Assembly (NCBI GenBank): GCA_037954235.1
Contig: JBBMOA010000006.1
Location: 29,130,041-29,194,040 of the forward strand
Origin: Aulostomus chinensis
Lineage: Eukaryota; Chordata; Actinopteri; Syngnathiformes; Aulostomidae
DNA: 64,000 bases
Direction: 5' to 3'
Below are positions 32,069-45,419 of this stretch, piece by piece. The stretch's first letter is position 1; each line of letters starts with the position of its first letter. The notes beneath the pieces are model-generated. The model did not search any database, was not told where the DNA came from, and saw nothing but the letters and a program-made list of their open reading frames with translations. The position numbers and the translations under genes were made by a program.

Positions 32069-32651
32069 GGAGGGATGATGAGGACCCATTTCTACCTCAA
32101 AAAAACCACTTTAGATAATCTTGCTACGCTGTTGTCTTGTTTATAACCATACAAAGTTCTTGACTAGTATCTTCATATCAAAACTTTGATTCTTTCAGGA
32201 ACACGAAGCACTGCAGCTCTGGAGCATCTAATGGTTCATGCGTCTTTCATCATGTAGACATGTTCATGTTAGTGGAAGCCAAATACAGTTTGGTCTGGGA
32301 ACGTCTCCTAGCAACCCTGTGGTGATGTGTGAAGGTATGGCATCCATGTAGTGGGAGTTGTCCTGTCTACTGGCGCTCTGACATGCAGCAGGAGAGCTGA
32401 CAGCCTGCAGGGTTTCATTCCAGTTGAATAGCAGCAGGTGATCTCACTCCTCAACCAGGTGATCAGCCGCCAAAAACCTAAAATAGAGCACACCTGTGTC
32501 ACCTCTGTCTTCACCAGCCCTGCCCTGCTCCTAATAATTCTCCACCAATCAGCTCACAGCTGCCCTGGCGTTGCCACCTGCTCCTCTTTTATCATTAGTC
32601 AGCGTTTTGTTGTTTCTTGCATTCATTGCCAGGGTTTAGCTCAGAAACTTC

Positions 32652-32901
32652 CATCTATCCATCCATCCATCCATTTTCTATACCGCTTTCTATCTATTAA
32701 GGGTCGTGGGAGGGTGGGGTCTATCCCAGGTGAGATTGGGTGAGAGGTGGGGTTCACCCTGGATGGGTCACCTGTATGTCACAGGTGTGTGAATGAAACT
32801 GGTTTTACAGGTTAATGGGACAGAGAGCTTGGGAGGTGGCGTGGTGTTCCAGGCTATAACGAGCGGGTCGCAGGGAATCATGGTTGCAGAGGAACTGGTT
32901 T
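32652..32901 (+). repeat. Inverted repeat, right arm with ATCC-rich SINE-type tail
   Basis: The arm (32723-32901) is preceded by ATCC tandem units and a TTTTCTATACCGCTT segment (about 32655-32690), the typical end of a common teleost SINE-like family in reverse orientation. The 654 bases between the arms are unrelated unique sequence. Confidence 0.75.
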
Positions 32902-34519
32902 GGGATCAGTTACTTAAAAAGTTATTGAGCAGCCAAACACAAGAATCTGGTGTGAAGGTGAGCTCAGGAGCGTGAGTCACGCCAACGCCACTGTAAAAAA
33001 TACGCCAACACTGGCAGACAAGGAGGAGACATCAGGGGTAAACAATATGGCCACACAAGGAAGAAAACTGGCAACCTGGCTGTGACAGACATTCTGACTG
33101 TTTACAAGAAACAGGAGATGTTTGGATAGTTTTGCTGCTGTCTCCTCTAATAAAAACAGCTGAAGTGAGTGCCTGCTGACTGTTGCTGATCTTTACATCC
33201 TGGATCCTTGACAGCAGGACAGCCAGGCCCCGGTTGTCTGTGGAGTCGCTGTGAAGATGTTGCACGTTTATAAGATGTTTTCTACATGAAACCTCTAATT
33301 TCAGGCATGTTCGCATACCTGCAGGTGTATCTGCCCCCCCCCCCCCCCCACGTCCCCGTCTCCCCGGACCCTCCTCTGCTCCTGTCTCCTCTCTCAGTGG
33401 GTGTCCCAGTCCTTCCACAGAAGGTGCTGGTTAGACGCCCCAGTTGTCCCTTGTCGTGCCTGTGCAGAGTCTATGTGTGTCTGCAGAGAAACTTGCAACA
33501 TTTAATATGCTGAAGGAAAAGAGACAGAACAGGTATCAACACTCACAACGACGTCGCCAACACAAACAGACCGAGAGCAACGATCCAGCCAGATGAACCT
33601 GCTGCTGTCTCACTTTAACACCAACGCACCCACTTGAGCTGCAACACAGCAGCTCAACTTCAAATGCAACAACTCTCTGGGGTGTTGGCACATCAGAAAA
33701 GAACAAGTTATTTGTATTGATTTATTTCCACGGCTGCTGCCTCTGCTGCTCTGGCCTGTTGTATTGATTTACAGTCTGCAGCGGTGATGAGTGAGAACGG
33801 AGGGATTTGAGTTTAAGAGGCTGATCAGTGATGGTCCGGCACTCGCGCTGATTCACTGCTGAACTCTGACCAGACAGCAGAATGAGACATAAATTACTGA
33901 TCATTTGAAATGAAGTGAACCTGTCTTTCTGCACACACACTTGCAGCCATCAAAGTCTGTGGGAATGTATGTGAGTGATTTATGAGAACTGCAAGATAAT
34001 TTTGTCAGTGTTTAAAAAGACAGTAACTCGATAATTCCCTGAGGAAGTTTCAGAATCAAAGTTAGGCCCATAAATCACTCACAACCGTAATGTTTGGCAA
34101 TCTCACAAGTTTGAGATTTGTTTTAGACCTTGATTTATAGATGCAGCACTTTGCAAAGTTTACAAGCAACACTAATTCTGCCAGGGTCAAGAGGAATTTA
34201 AATCAAATAGACAAGACTGGGGTGAGGGAAGCAGAGCCAGCCTCAGGGCTGACCAGAGACCTGCCGTGGACCTGCTGGACACGTCAGGTGTCGAGGCACT
34301 GCAGAGGCACTGTGACATATTTGGAGCTGGTTGGAGTCACATGTGATCACACTCTTTGTGTGCATGTGCATGTTACTAGGCAACAATGGAGGACGTACCC
34401 AATGATGTCTGCTAGTATCCACCAGTTAGGTTTACAATGTCTAGAAGGAGAATGACAGGGGAGCTCACTTAAAAACTGTAATTAGGAAGTTTTGGGGGTA
34501 TCTAAAATATTGGCAATAC

Positions 34520-34850
34520 ACCCATCTCTCCACCCCTGGGTGGAGCCTACCCAGCAGCCCTCAGGTGAGAGGTGGGGTTCACCCTGGACGGGTCACCAGT
34601 CCATGGCAGGGCCAACACATAGAGACAGACAACCATTGGCTCTCCCAGCCACGCCTACGGTCAATTTAGAGTCTGGATTAACCTGGTCCCTCTTGATGTC
34701 TTTGGACTGTGGAGGAAGCTGGAGTACCAGAGAGAACCCAGCAGGAACAGGGAGAACATGGAGACTCACCCAGAAAGACCCCGTGCTCCAGCCGGGGCTC
34801 CACCCACAACCTTCTTGCTGGGGGGCCACCGTGAGGACCACTGCTCCCAC
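34520..34850 (-). repeat. SINE-like element, copy A
   Basis: Nearly identical to copies B (40122-40471) and C (62687-63020) over about 290 bases. In the element's own direction the head contains GTGG...AGCAAGAAGGTTGTGGG, resembling a tRNA-derived A/B-box region, followed by a body (GTCTTTCTGGGTGAGTCTCC, CCAAAGACATCAAGAGGGAC) and a GGATGG-type tail. ORFs reading SLLMSLDCGGSWSTRENPAG are translations of the repeat. The 5' end of this copy is ragged and no target duplication was found. Confidence 0.85.
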
Positions 34851-36119
34851 ACAACTGCTGCCGCCCTCGGCAGTACACTATTTTTCTATTTTCTTTGTCT
34901 TCATCAACATGGATAACACATAAAATTAGACTTTTTTTGATGTATGAAATGCTTGAATTTGCATTTGACTTGTAGCAAGAAATGATGGAGCACAGCAGTG
35001 ATGTGTGCTGGGTCACCAGTGTGTGGCCTGGCTGCTTAGTTCTTTACTCAAAGCTCATAGAGACCAGTTTGCCAGCTTTAGTCTCTAGATCCCTGTGATG
35101 AGGTTTCAAGAATCGAGCGCCCTGGAAAGTGACGCGTCAGCTGACACGCTGGTTGACATTCACCTACTCAGCTGACGTCCGCTGACTCAACTAACTTCTG
35201 CATTCTGCTGGACACATTTTCTCATTTGGTTCTCCAATTGCATCATCGGACTTTGTCCTTCCATCATCATTACATCCAGAGTCCAGAAGCTCGCTGGCTG
35301 TTTTATCTGGATCCCATTGAGGAACAGACCCGATTCATGTCTGACTTGTGCTGGAAGAACTTTGCTGCATCCTGTTGATTAAAACACAAACATTTGATCT
35401 TTGCAAACTTACATGATGTACTTGTTTATTTGCATATGAATTGGGATCCGATGCATGTTAGGACCTGGTCTGAACAGGGCCGAGCTGACCCTGATCCAGG
35501 ACCTTCATGGAGTGGGTAAGACAGAAACAGAATTTTCCTCATCAGGGTTCAAGTGATTAATTCTGCTTATTGATAGACATCACTGGTGGCTGCTGATAGC
35601 TGATACATTGTTTTGGGACATTGAGGGAAGTTTCAGTGATTCAGCCGCGCCATTAGTGTTTATTTACTCTTTAACAAAGTCTGCCTGAAGGCTGCTCGCC
35701 CTCAGATGTGTGGATCATTCAGGTTCTCACGTACTTCTCAGCACGTTCTGCTGAATCACCTCTCTGTGAAGCAAGAAGGGAGAAAAAAGAACTTTGGCAC
35801 TTGTTGCGACTCGTCACCTCCAGTAAAAGGAAAGAGACAATCATGGATACTTTGTTGGGAAGCTGCTTTGGTTTCCATGCCTGCATCAACAAACACTATT
35901 GAAACAGAATAAAAATGGATGAGATATTTTAGACTCAATCATAACAGGCTTGTCTCATGCACAGGTTTATATGCTCGGTTCAGCCTACTCAAAGACTGAG
36001 AAGGGTAAATGGTGGTGTAACATTACAAATGAACCTTCTACCATGGTAAACCGTATCATTATACATCTATTAGAACTTAATAAGAGCACACGGAAGAATG
36101 TTGACTTTCTTGTATTCAA

Positions 36120-36520
36120 CTGCTCTCTCAAATTTCTTGCAAATTCCACTTTTCCTGCTTAAAAAACTTCTTCAGGATCCACATTTGCAATTTACTAGTC
36201 CGCTGGGTCTCGTCTGAGTTCCTGGAGGTTAACCTGATGTCCTGTGCGCCCCCTGAGGATTCAGGGGAAGACCGTTGGAAGGGGTTCCTCTGTATGTGTT
36301 TTAGACCCCACTTCCCCCTCCCGCCCCTAAACATCTCAGGAGGTCCGGCCAGGCCTGGCAGCCCCTCAAAGACGCCCTTCTTCTGCCCCGCGCCCCTGGG
36401 GAGGGCAGCCCCCGGTATTTATGCAAAGTCAAGCCCTAATTGTAGGATCAGCTTACAAGCTAAATTCTTCTTGACCCCATTAACAACTGCAGTTAATTGT
36501 GAGTTGAATGCTGGGGTGTG
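36120..36520. promoter_or_regulatory. Candidate conserved non-coding element
   Basis: A GC-rich then AT-rich unique block with an octamer-like ATGCAAAG (36421-36428), CTAATTG (36437-36442) and AGTTAATTGT (36491-36500) homeodomain cores. No coding support. Texture resembles vertebrate developmental elements; conservation is untested. Confidence 0.3.
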
Positions 36521-36599
36521 AGTGACAGGGAGAAGAGGTGATATAGAAACACGGCGGAAAGGGGGGGCTGGAAACATTTAAAGTTACATCACGGATACA

Positions 36600-36600
<1 letters not shown>

Positions 36601-36658
<58 letters not shown>
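36601..36658. repeat. (CA)n microsatellite
   Basis: About 29 pure units. Confidence 0.95.
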
Positions 36659-36659
<1 letters not shown>

Positions 36660-36660
<1 letters not shown>

Positions 36661-39600
36661 CACATTAAACTCTATAGGCAGACCTCCCAGACTACAGTAA
36701 ACCTCTTCTTCGCTGGTCTTGGTGGCAGGGATTTGCTCTAATGAAGGATCGGATCAGAGCCGTGACTCACACACGGTCCCAGTCGCTCGGGTTTTCCTGT
36801 CCCTGCAGTGTCACTGTGTATCTACACTCCTGGACATTCATCAGGAAGACAGCCATCGCACTGCAACACGGTCCCTGGACCTCCTCAGCCTCTGAAATGT
36901 CATATTCAATATTCCTGTGTGTGCTGAGCCGAGGATGAGAGCAGCGGCCGCGGCGTGAACAGAGGCAGCGGCGGCCTCGTGGCTCTAAGCCTACTTTATT
37001 GAATTCCCTGTTGTCTTTACGAAGGCCGGGCTAAGACGGGGCCAACAGGTGCCCGTCTCAAGTGGGATGAACATTAGGATGTCTCCTTTGACCCCAGTTT
37101 AGACAGCTGCAGGGTCTGTGTGGGGGTGAGGAAAGAGTGGACGGACGGACGGATGGATGGGCGGACGGACAGACAGAGTTCAGCAGGTTAGAGACGTGCT
37201 GTTTCCAGGTCAAGGCCATAGACGAGTCAACGCCGCTTCTATGGAACTCTCAAGGAAATTTGTAGCCTGCAGAAAAATGTAAAATTAAATGTGTTTCCAC
37301 AGCTGATTTGGAGAAAATAAACTGGGTCGCGTGATGTAACCAGGCGACTTGACATACTGTGGTATCATAGAGCAGAAGAAGAGCCGTCTAGAGCCACCGA
37401 GTGGAGAGAGGCGGTGAGGGGTTACCTCCAGCTGGATGAGTGACACGCTGCTGCTGTCCAGAGACAAAGATGATGGCCGCTGATGTTTTCCCTGCTCAAA
37501 CGTGACCAGACCTTAAACACAACATTACCGAACATGAGCATTATTTTCTGTTTCATTTCAGGGGGCTAAAAAAAGTCCTTTTTAAGGATTAAAAAAACAT
37601 TTTCAGTTGGGTTGTTTAAACTTATGGACCCAACTGGAACACTCGTCTTCAGTTCCAAAGTCGGGTCGATGGATCAGACCGCGCCAGCCCTGTGACGCAG
37701 CAGTGGTGGCGTTCGCCAGCTCATCCAGCTGTCAGCAGAGCTCCTGGAGATAGTAACAATTTATCTGGCAGTATACTAAAACCCAGTTTACATGTGGATG
37801 AAAATCCTACATTCACAGGAGAGTCAAGTGAACAGCAAATAGAAACACAAGGTAATCTTACCCAGTAGTTTGCTGAGAGAACATTGACCAACATTTCATT
37901 TTAAGGATTAATAAATCAACCAATTAGCTATTTTTCCATGTCACAGTACAAGTACTACAATACAATACAAGCCAATGCATACTTAAATACATTACAGGGT
38001 ACCAAAAGAACATCTTGGTATTAAGAACTCTTTTACTCAAATTATCGTCTCCAAAATTACCTTTGCAGCCCCCCCCCCCCCAAACTGCTGAAGTTATAAC
38101 CCTCCTGAAGGAAGTATTTATTCCAGGACTCTTTACAGACACCGCATTTATTACCTAACCAATTGGCCAGTGATTGAACATTGAAACTGAGGGAGCGTCT
38201 GCATTGTTTACTGAGCAGGAAATTCATCTGAATCCAGAGGAACCGAGAAAATGTTTCAGTGGAATTTGCAAACAGTTCAAAGAAACGTGTTTTCACTTTG
38301 TCGTGGTGAGATGTTGAAACTGTGGGTATAAAATCAAGGAAATGAATTGAATTAACTACACCAAAACATTGCAAGAATAAGTCTTCCAGGAAAGAGAGAC
38401 AATACAATGTTAAGTATTCCAACTATAATTCAGTTAAAATGAAGTGTTTCAAAGAACGCCCTGTGAGGTGCCCTTGTCAAGAGTTGTTGATATTGAATGA
38501 AAGCTGAATAAAGAGCTGTGCTAACAGTGTCTTGTTGTCTGCACCCGCCTCCGTGTTTCTTGACTTGGTCAGTTTGGCAGGAAGAGAGAGTGAGAGTTTA
38601 TGGACGTTTTTATTAAGGATCCCTGGGCAACTGCAGAGCAAATCACTGGCGCTGGCCTCTGTTTACCTCCACTCTCACTCTCTCCTCACTCACTTCCCCA
38701 GATACTTCTCCTCACCCTCACTTCATCCTCTGTTCCAGCTGCAGATGAGGAAAACCCCCGAGCAGTTGGCCAGCAGGCCTGCTAGCTGGTCGGCCGGCCA
38801 GTCGGCTCTGCAGAGGGCCCTGCCAATCATCGTCTGCTTCTTCTCATGCTGTTCTGCGGGACTCTTTCCACTGCACCGAGGCCACGATGTACCTGCCGAG
38901 GTTAAAGCAACACACACGTTGGAAGACTATTACCAGGAGCTAACAGCTTCTTCTGACACAAAGCGTTCAGTAACCGTCCTGGAGCAAGGTCAGAGAGAAC
39001 AGACTGAACATGGATGTCACTCCTGAGGGCAGTCCTACATCTGTTGCTCCAGTAAAGTCATTTACATCAACCTTTCCTCATCAAACGCAGCTCACTCGCT
39101 CCTGCTGGCCAGTGTGGGTCCCATTTTGTTAATCCCCTCCCAGCTGTCCCGGTCACTTCTGTGACACTAATTCACACGTCTGCTGCTGTCTCTCCTTTGT
39201 CAACAAGGCAATTGGTGATTTTGCCAGGACGCTAAAGAGCTCAGTCCCACATTTTGGCATTTTCATTTTTCTTGCAGCCAACAAGAACATGAAGCACTTG
39301 TTGCATCAATAATTACATCATGAGTTGCAGGATGATTGTTGGCTGAAGCAGGAAGACAAACTGAGTTAGGAGACGGAGTGAAAACACACTTTGGATCAGA
39401 GACCTGAGTTAACAGTGACTCACAACGAGGAGGTGGTGAGGCAATCAAATCGGTCTCGAGCCAAGTTAGCACACATCTTTAATATTAATGTTGCTGTCAC
39501 TAAAACACAACCATGCAACAATGATGCCCTGCACCAGACCCCACTCATGCACACTCAGCCTCAACGCCATCAGGTTGTGGGGAGGGACTGCGTGTGCGGG

Positions 39601-40108
39601 AGGGGCACCAACTTGCTGGAGCGATACGCTGGACCAGACTGGCTGGGCTGTGTTGATCTGGTCGAGTTAATGGAACCCTCATTAAACTCCTGTATGTTAC
39701 GATGCTGCTGCATGTTCAGCACCACATACGCTGTGCTGCTGTGTTGCTGCGCTCCTGAGATGTTTCTGGTATGACAGCTCGGAGCGTGAAGCTGCTGTTT
39801 GACTTGATTAACAGGTGCCCTTTGAAGTCCACAGGTGAATGTGTCAGAGAGTTTATAAGATATGAAGTGTGAAATGATGTTAAGGTGAAAGTAAACTACA
39901 TAATTACTTGTGTAAAGGTTGTAGCCAAAACCAAGAAGGATATCCTGCAGGAGACATGAGTCCAACTGAGAGCTCTTAGACAAATACTGACAGACCTGCT
40001 CGAGTTACACACATGCACTTACAAGGAGTGACTGTCTGCACATCCCTGACTGGAGTACATGTACTCTCACAGGTATGTTCAGCTAAATTGTGAAGTAAAT
40101 TTGTCGTA
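36660..40108. other. Intergenic, no gene recognised
   Basis: Contains GGAC/GGAT units at 37139-37165 and a C-run at 38069-38080. An open frame of 164 codons at 38532-39026 (+) and one of 121 codons at 38057-38422 (-) have no recognisable domain and no splice-site support. Confidence 0.5.
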
Positions 40109-40121
40109 TTCTCTCAAAATC

Positions 40122-40471
40122 CATCCATCCATCCATCTTCTCCCTCTTCTCCTGCTCAGGGTGGTGGGGGTGGAGCCTATCCCAGCAGCCTTCCCCCTGG
40201 ACGGGTCACCAGTCCATGGTAGGGCCAACACATAGAGACAGACAACCATTGGCTCTCCCAGCCACGCCTACAGTCAATTTAGAGTCTGGATTAACCTGGT
40301 CCCTCTTGATGTCTTTGGACTGTGGAGGAAGCTGGAGTACCAGAGAGAACCCAGCAGGAACAGGGAGAACATGGAGACTCACCCAGAAAGACCCCGTGCT
40401 CCAGCCGGGGCTCCACCCACAACCTTCTTGCTGGGGGGCCACAGTGAGGACCACTGCTCCACCGGGCCGCC
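40122..40471 (-). repeat. SINE-like element, copy B, with target-site duplication
   Basis: Full-length copy flanked by a 12-base direct repeat TCTCTCAAAATC at 40110-40121 and 40472-40483. Begins (plus strand) with ATCC tail units and ends with the CACTGCTCCACCGGGCCGCC head. Over 95 percent alike to copy A by eye. Confidence 0.9.
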
Positions 40472-40574
40472 TCTCTCAAAATCATCCATCAAAAATAAAC
40501 CTGTTTCATTTTTTCCCCCCCTGCTGCATGTTTTGAAGACGTGATCCTTCTCTTCCTCTGATTGGTTCTGACCG

Positions 40575-40615
<41 letters not shown>

Positions 40616-40616
40616 T
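40575..40616. repeat. (ATC)n microsatellite
   Basis: About 14 triplets, directly downstream of SINE copy B. Confidence 0.95.
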
Positions 40617-43203
40617 CCCTCCACACACCAAAAGGCTCTAAGTACTCGTCAGTACGAGATACCTCAGAAAGAAATAGTGAACTTTTACTTCTCATGGTTT
40701 CAGCCGACATCAGTGGCACATTCATGCATTCCTACTTACATTCATACAGAACTTGTAACAGTGTATTTCTTTTGCGTAACTTCTATTTTACTTACTTACT
40801 TAAACCTCATACAAGTCAAACTACGTTAAAACAATAAATTCGCATAAACAAACCATCACGATGACGTTTATGATACTGGGGTTGTTTGCAAAGCGATGAT
40901 GCTCATTGACTTTGCAGCTTTGCACTGTTGCACCTCATGATTATGGAACTGTTCATACTGTCATGGGATTTTATGGATTTTCACAGGTGTAATGTTTTTG
41001 TTTTTTCTAAGCCCCCAACATAAGAAGATTTTCTGTCACTACTGGAAATAATAAACAATAAAGTCTGTTTTAAAGCTAAATCTGGAATCGTGTTGAAAGG
41101 CCACTTTGACCTTCTGGTTTCTTCAACTTTTTCTCAGGAGCAAAGATCAGCCTTCAACTTGAAAGAAATCATGATTTGACATTTATTGTCACGTATGCAA
41201 TATTGCAAAGCTCTTTGATTGGCACTTCTACAGTCACGGGGAGGGATGCATTCTGGGAGAAGTCTTTCCATTCCAACGATCAATCAACAAACAATGTCGT
41301 GCACTGATTAAACTCTAACACACAGGAAATATTCCAAATATGTGTAAGTCGTTCACGTCATAGCTCTGCAGGATTGGTCCAAAAATAAAAACAACAAGAC
41401 TTGTAAGTGGAACAGAGTGAAATTTCTGGCCCTTCATTCACTCCTCGCTATCCGGAGCCTGAGGTGTGCTGCGGCATGCATGGTGTGAGAAATCAGGCCT
41501 TGGCGATCTGCCAGGACAGTTCTCCAACAAAGAAATGAAGCACTGCCTCCTGGGCTTTTCCTGCCCGTCTCTACACCCACCGGTAGGAAAGCTTCGCAGC
41601 CAGGAATGATTACACGGCTTCGTTAAAACCTTTCTCTGTCTCTGCCAACTGCTGCGAAAACATCAGGCTCGGAGCTGTAGAGAGCCGGGGGTGGGTTGGG
41701 TCTCCACAGTCAAACACAAGCACGACGCCGAGCGTCATTTCTGACTCGCCTGCTTCCAAACGACTATGCCGATGGAAATTGTTGTTTTATGGAGGTGACA
41801 AATTGCAGGTATCTCTTGTGGCTTTGGGTGAGTGCGTCCGGGCGACATGCCAGCTTGCTGAGCTGGAGTCAGAGCTTTGACTGACTGCTGCACCTGACTG
41901 TGCACAATCACCGGGATCAGCTGCAGTCTCCCGCAGCTGCAGCTGTCCTCCAATAAAAAGGAACGCATGGGCTGAATATCCCGCCCACCTGGTAAGTTCA
42001 TCCAATGATGATGACTCTCTAGAAAGTATGTGCAACCATCCGTTTTGCTCCTTCCTGTAATCCCCTTTAATAAGATGATGAATGATGTGGTATCTCCCAG
42101 CAGGACGGCCACACACAAGCCAACTACCTGGGATTTATAGAGTTACAAGCAGCTGTGTGGATCATCTGACCTAATGTTGCTTTGCTCTATATCTCTATTT
42201 TCTTACTGTCTCTATCTGACTCGGACCCGTTTAGAGTTACAGGGAATTCCCTTTTGTGGATTATATTTGTCTTACAGTTATCTAGGGGACAGCTGTTAAA
42301 ACGTGCATTTGAGTACTGAAACTAATTTTCAATTCTCCGTCCAACTTTGTACAAAAATATCAGATTTTCAGTCTTGCGTTTCTCTGAGCTGAAACTACAA
42401 ATGTGACAGAACTAGAAACCGACACAAGACTGACGTATTAGCATGAGAGCAGCACGTGCTGATGGTGGACGTCTCACCGTCCTTGTCAAATAAATCAGGA
42501 CATAGAGAGATGGGTTTTCAATCAAATGTCAATTGTAATTTACTGGTGACAGCATGAAACACTGCAACCTGTTAAAATGGTTGTTTTATGTCTTTTGTGA
42601 CTCGAGGAGTGTTGTCAAGTCGATTGTCTTCTCTTTCAGAAATCTCAGATTGGGTTTTCTGGTTTGTTTAGCACATAAGACACCTGGAAACCTACATTCA
42701 GCCTCATCTGTGCATTTGGTACTAACCAGCAAAGGCTAGCATGCTAAAAAGCTAAATGAAGAGGGTAAATACGGTGCGCACTGCTAAAGGTCAGCATGTT
42801 AGTGTGGTCGCTGCGAGTCTGTTTGTGCGCCGTCGTGGTCTGAGTCAAGCTGCTGTTCATCTGACGACAACACGCGTCACCATCATGTGCTGTCAATAGG
42901 TAGCAGTGCTCACATGTTTTCTGTGAGGCTCCAGTGGAATGTGATCATTTTGTTCATTTGCCAATTTATTAGCGACACCAAAATATTAAGTTTTAAAAAA
43001 GCAGTTAATATAAGAATGAAAATAAATGTCCACTCATATAAAAATACTCAGGTTCTGCAGGAATACGCATGCATATATCATCAATTATGACAGTAATACT
43101 GATGTCAGCTGAATGTATGTGAAGTACAAAGTACAATATTTCTCTCAAAAATAACATCAAGCAGAAGTACATGGTTGAATCAGTTAGTACCAGCGTGAGT
43201 TTA

Positions 43204-43204
43204 T

Positions 43205-43248
<44 letters not shown>
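43204..43248. repeat. (AG)n purine tract
   Basis: Nearly pure AG with one AAAG and a GAGC end; homopurine mirror sequence. Confidence 0.9.
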
Positions 43249-43254
<6 letters not shown>

Positions 43255-43950
43255 AGCTCCCTGGATAAAGGCTGGGATGATCCTGTTGATCCTGATAACT
43301 GATCTAAAATGAGCATTGAAGTACAAGTATACCAAGTACTCTTTGGGGAGTGTTTAAGTGCAGGGTTTCCTTCGCAGCGAGCAAAGCAACAGGATCGTTG
43401 TTCAGTCCTAAATAAATCTGTCTGCTGGAGGTGATCATTTATTTGCCAGTCGTTTCCGAGGCAGTCGGCTGATTTTGACAGGTGATCCTAACATTAGGAT
43501 TTCATATTAAGGTGTAAAGGATTCATATAATTTTGTGCCGAGATCAGCAGCGACCTTTGACCTGCTGCATCGTACAGGTACAATGCAATGAATTGTCTGT
43601 AGACATGTGGTGAAGACACAAGTTGTCTAGGACGCATGCGCAATGCGTGTCTTTGGTTGACTGAGACTGTGGAATGAGAGCGTGCTTTGGTGAGCTCCCA
43701 GCTCAGAACACTTCATCTACATAGCCGCAAACATGGCTGCAGACTCCCTTCAAGTCCTCTGACTTTATTCAAGTGCAAGTACTGGAGAAGGCAGAAACCC
43801 AGTTGCTACATGTGTCTTCATGTGGACGGTCCTGATTAGCTTCACTCTGAGCCGCCTCACTCTACTCTGCTCGTAGGTGATTTACAGTGGAGTGAATATT
43901 CTCCAGTTGCCTACTGTACACTTTTACACTCACTTGAGCACTCACAAAAG

Positions 43951-43991
43951 TCACACACACACACAGACACACACACAGACACACAGACACA

Positions 43992-44043
<52 letters not shown>
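43951..44043. repeat. (CA)n with GACA interruptions
   Basis: ACACAGAC units pass into a pure CA tract. Confidence 0.95.
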
Positions 44044-44046
<3 letters not shown>

Positions 44047-44830
44047 TGAAGCGTTCTTATACTTGAGTGATGTCTTGAGCCCAGCTGTGTGAAATGCATA
44101 AACCAGAGATGTTCAGTCTGGCTAGCATGCTAATTGCCTGTGGGGCTCTTCTGTTCTCCGTGCGACGCTCCTGACTAGACCACCCATCGTGAGGAGAGGG
44201 TGCATTCGTCTCCGTTTCAATAAAGCGTGTCATTATCTCCTCGCCTGTGATGTGCCACCGCTCCACTAAAAGATAAATGCTGTAATAACAGCTAAGTTGT
44301 CTTGAAGGAAATGTGATTGATGTTGCGCACATGCGCCTGAGTTGTGAAAGGTAGGATGGCGCACTACTCTGAGCTCGCTTCTTTGTTTCTCTGTGTGAGG
44401 ATATATTTAGACTGAACCTCTTCCCAGGTCTGGCCCTGCCGGTTTTGCAGAGAAGATTTGGGGGTCATGCGTGATTGGAAGTAGGCGGAGCTTAAGGCTG
44501 GAAAAGCTGCTGCTGAGCATGAGAAGACGTCCCTCCTCCTCTGACCAAATCCTCCCTGGCCCCGGGTTCTCCCCCATGCCAAGGCCTGCTGAGAGGGGCT
44601 GAGCTAAACCAACAACTGGGCTACTTGATGAAAGGGTGAAGCAGCAGGCGGGGGGGCACACCATGAACCCAGGGTCATCTCACAATCCTGATGACTCTAT
44701 CACTGGTTCCCCTTTCACTGGCACATACTATCGCTCACCACAGCATAAACTCACCGCAGGGTGCTGATGTTCTTTAACATCGCTGAGCTAAACTGAGCAG
44801 AATTGACATGACCTGGACAAATGCACGCAA

Positions 44831-45023
44831 ATACACACACGCGCATACACACACAGGCACATACACACACATGCACGCACACACACACACACACACACGG
44901 CTGAGTGTGTTATAGCAGGTTGAATGGCAGTGGAGGGGTATAATGAAATCTGACACAGAATAGGTGCTGGTGAGAGCCGTGGAAAATACAGCAAATTAAA
45001 TCATTAAAGACGCATTTTACTTG

Positions 45024-45083
<60 letters not shown>

Positions 45084-45360
45084 ATGTGTGTGTGTGCGTA
45101 TGTGTGCGTGCGTGTGCATGTCAACACACGTGTACTTGGGTGAAGCTGCTTTAGAAATTGAAGATGAACCCTCCAACTCTTAATGTGGAAATCTCGTTTG
45201 TCTCGTTTTACGTCTGTGATATGTGTCAAAAGGCAAGATGGATGTTTGCTGCTGCCAGCTTGACTGACCCAGAACTTGACTGTCAACTGTGGAAATGTGG
45301 GTGGGGCTTTTGCCTTGCAGATACTCTAAGACATTAATGTGTTTTTGCTTCATGCAGCCA

Positions 45361-45393
<33 letters not shown>

Positions 45394-45412
45394 CATGTGT
45401 GTGTGTGTGTGT
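44831..45412. repeat. Cluster of three CA/GT microsatellites
   Basis: CA-rich 44831-44898, GT 45027-45120 and GT 45364-45412, in an otherwise unique stretch. No gene. Confidence 0.9.
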
Positions 45413-45419
45413 GCACGCG

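Noticed and set aside
34492..34923. 143-codon ORF, with relatives at 40216-40536 and 62676-63142
   Set aside because: The same peptide appears three times because the frames lie in copies of one SINE-like repeat; no coding constraint is suggested.
38532..39026. 164-codon ORF on the plus strand, the longest without obvious simple repeats in the right half
   Set aside because: No family recognised, no Kozak or splice evidence, and such lengths are expected by chance in 64 kb.
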